Assembly (NCBI RefSeq): GCF_025999835.1
Contig: NZ_AP025628.1
Location: 682,001 to 746,000 of the forward strand
Length of the DNA stretch: 64,000 bases
Reading direction: 5' to 3'
DNA from: Caldinitratiruptor microaerophilus
GTDB lineage: Bacteria; Bacillota; Sulfobacillia; Symbiobacteriales; ZC4RG38
This document shows, piece after piece, positions 62,766-64,000 of this stretch (positions within the stretch are counted from its first letter, which is position 1; the number at the start of each line of letters is the position of its first letter). The position numbers were made by a program, and so were the translations under genes. The notes under the pieces were generated by a model, which worked only from the letters and a program-made list of their open reading frames with translations, did no database searches and had not been told where the DNA came from.

Positions 62766-64000
62766 GTGCTGAACGCGCGTCAGCGGACCATCCTCGCCAC
62801 GCTGATCGAGCAGGCGGACTATGTGGCCATCGCCGATCTCTCCCGGCGCCTGGGCGTCACCCCCCGCACCGTGCGTCTCGACCTGGAGGCCATCGACGAG
62901 TACCTGCGCGCCACCCCGTACCGCCTGGAGCGCCACAAGCATCGGGGCGCCCGCCTCGACATCCCACCCGAGGAGCGCGCCGAGTGGCTGGCCCGCCTCA
63001 GTCCCCTGATGGACCATGCCTACCGGCTCTCCCCCGAGGAACGCCGGCTGGCCATCCTTGCCGCCCTCTTGCGGCGGAACACCCCGATCAGCTTAGGACG
63101 GCTGGCCGACGAGCTCTTCGTCAGCCGTCGCACGGTGGTGGAGGACGTGAAGGCGGCCGAAGCCTGGCTGCGGGACCACGGGCTGGCGCTGCGCCGGCTT
63201 CCTTCCGGCGTTGCCGTGGCCGGGCCGGAGTCCGCATGGCGCCGGGCACTGGCGGAAGTGCTGGCCCCGCAGGGGGCGACCACCGGACGTACGCCAGGCT
63301 TTCCGCTGCAGCCGCTGCCCCCGGACGAGATGGAGCAGATCCGCCAGGCGGTAGCCGACGCCGCCCGGCACCTGCCGTTCGAGCTGGCCGACGTCGCCTT
63401 CGAGGGGCTTGTCTACCACCTGGCCGTCGCGGTCATGCGCCTGCGGTCCGGCCACGACATCGTGATGGATCCCACCCAGATGTCGGAGCTCGAGGGGCGA
63501 CCGGAGTGGGCGGTGGCCAGTGCTCTCACCAGGGATCTGCAACAGCGGTTTCATCTCCGGCTGCCCCGCGACGAGGTCGGCTACATCACCCTTCACCTGC
63601 TGAGCGCCAAGGCGATCGGTACACGCAGCTCCCACCCGGGTGATGAGGATCGGGACGCCCCCTTGGTCGCGGCCGTGGATGCTTTCATCCGGATCGCCGG
63701 TGCGCACCTCGGGACCGATCTGACCGGGGACGACGACCTGGTCCGCGGCCTGATCCTCCACCTGCGTCCGGCGGTGTACCGGCTGCGATACGGCCTGCGG
63801 CTCGTGAATCCGCTGAAGGACGAGATCCTGCGGGAGTTCCCGTTCCTCGTGGCAGCCGTGAGGGCGGCCGCGCCCGCGCTCGAAGAGCGACTCGGCGTGC
63901 GCGTCACGGTCGACGAGCTCACCTATCTGGCGATGCACGTGGGTGCGCACCTGGAGCGGCAGGCCCGGCAGCTGCCCCCGCGAGCGCTCCTGGTCTGCGG
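62766..64000 (+). CDS. BglG/MtlR-family PRD transcriptional regulator (3' end outside window)
   Basis: GTG 62766 follows GGGGGAATG. The frame stays open to the window end (411 codons). N-terminal domains are two helix-turn-helix units: LSRRLGVTPRTVRLDLEAIDEYL and LADELFVSRRTVVEDVKAAEAWL. PRD1 follows (VYHLAVAVMRLRSGHDI, with VGYITLHLLSAK) and PRD2 (LILHLRPAVYRLRYGLRLVNPL, then LTYLAMHVGAHLERQ). These His-containing modules are phosphorylated by PTS proteins to signal sugar uptake. An EIIB-like domain may start at the window edge (PRALLVC). It suggests a PTS operon downstream. Confidence 0.9.
   Translation, partial: MLNARQRTILATLIEQADYVAIADLSRRLGVTPRTVRLDLEAIDEYLRATPYRLERHKHRGARLDIPPEERAEWLARLSPLMDHAYRLSPEERRLAILAALLRRNTPISLGRLADELFVSRRTVVEDVKAAEAWLRDHGLALRRLPSGVAVAGPESAWRRALAEVLAPQGATTGRTPGFPLQPLPPDEMEQIRQAVADAARHLPFELADVAFEGLVYHLAVAVMRLRSGHDIVMDPTQMSELEGRPEWAVASALTRDLQQRFHLRLPRDEVGYITLHLLSAKAIGTRSSHPGDEDRDAPLVAAVDAFIRIAGAHLGTDLTGDDDLVRGLILHLRPAVYRLRYGLRLVNPLKDEILREFPFLVAAVRAAAPALEERLGVRVTVDELTYLAMHVGAHLERQARQLPPRALLVC

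Overview
The window is very GC-rich (roughly 70% by eye), with many GTG and TTG starts behind strong AGGAGG-type ribosome binding sites, Bacillus-type pyruvate dehydrogenase genes, LacI and PRD regulators, and tight operons with 4-base GTGA overlaps. This suggests a high-GC, possibly thermophilic member of the Bacillota (Symbiobacterium, Thermaerobacter or Caldinitratiruptor type). That placement is inference from gene style only. I saw no rRNA, tRNA, CRISPR array, prophage or intact insertion sequence.

Layout. 1-240: end of an Hsp20 gene. 898-11277: a LacI regulator and a nine-gene catabolic operon (creatininase-like hydrolase, class II aldolase, Tm-1-like protein, Zn dehydrogenase, TctCBA uptake system, sugar isomerase/epimerase, tartrate/isopropylmalate-type dehydrogenase). 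It has a good promoter with a 14-bp palindrome over the predicted start of transcription. 11804-16606: pdhABCD. 16599-19596 (minus): a small unknown protein, YjbQ, a possible 55-residue protein, and an asparagine synthetase. 20130-23824 (plus): a winged-helix protein, a patatin-like lipase, a glycosyltransferase and a DedA-like membrane protein.

23877-34207 (minus) is a CoA-thioester degradation cluster. In order of transcription it holds two MaoC-type proteins, an SDR, an acyl-CoA dehydrogenase, an HMG-CoA-synthase-like protein fused to a DUF35 domain, a thiolase, a broken sigma-54 activator, a CaiB-type CoA transferase and an acyl-CoA ligase. 34721-38297 holds a YraQ/ArsP-type permease, a decayed CtaG-like remnant, a large membrane transporter and a PNPOx-type flavoprotein. 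38542-46919 holds a DinB-type protein, a spermidine-synthase-like membrane fusion, LysE, a cupin, a MacAB-like ABC export system and a LOG-type protein.

47327-53244 is an acetoin-dehydrogenase-like cluster (acoA, acoB, acoC, an MFS transporter, acoX) without its own E3, which the pdh E3 could supply. 53349-55190 encodes a PAS-GGDEF protein fused to a kinase ATPase whose phospho-acceptor histidine appears to be lost. 55203-57667 (minus) holds an MDR oxidoreductase and an M20 peptidase. 57823-60615 (plus) is a compact run of a metallo-hydrolase, a PduX-like GHMP kinase and RtcB RNA ligase. 60697-62595 (minus) is a PEGA-domain lipoprotein. 62766 to the end is a PRD-type PTS regulator that runs off the window. 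The most unusual items are the LacI-controlled pathway of unknown substrate, the Cys-less HMGS-DUF35 fusion beside a thiolase, the GGDEF/degenerate-kinase fusion, and the kinase-RtcB overlap.
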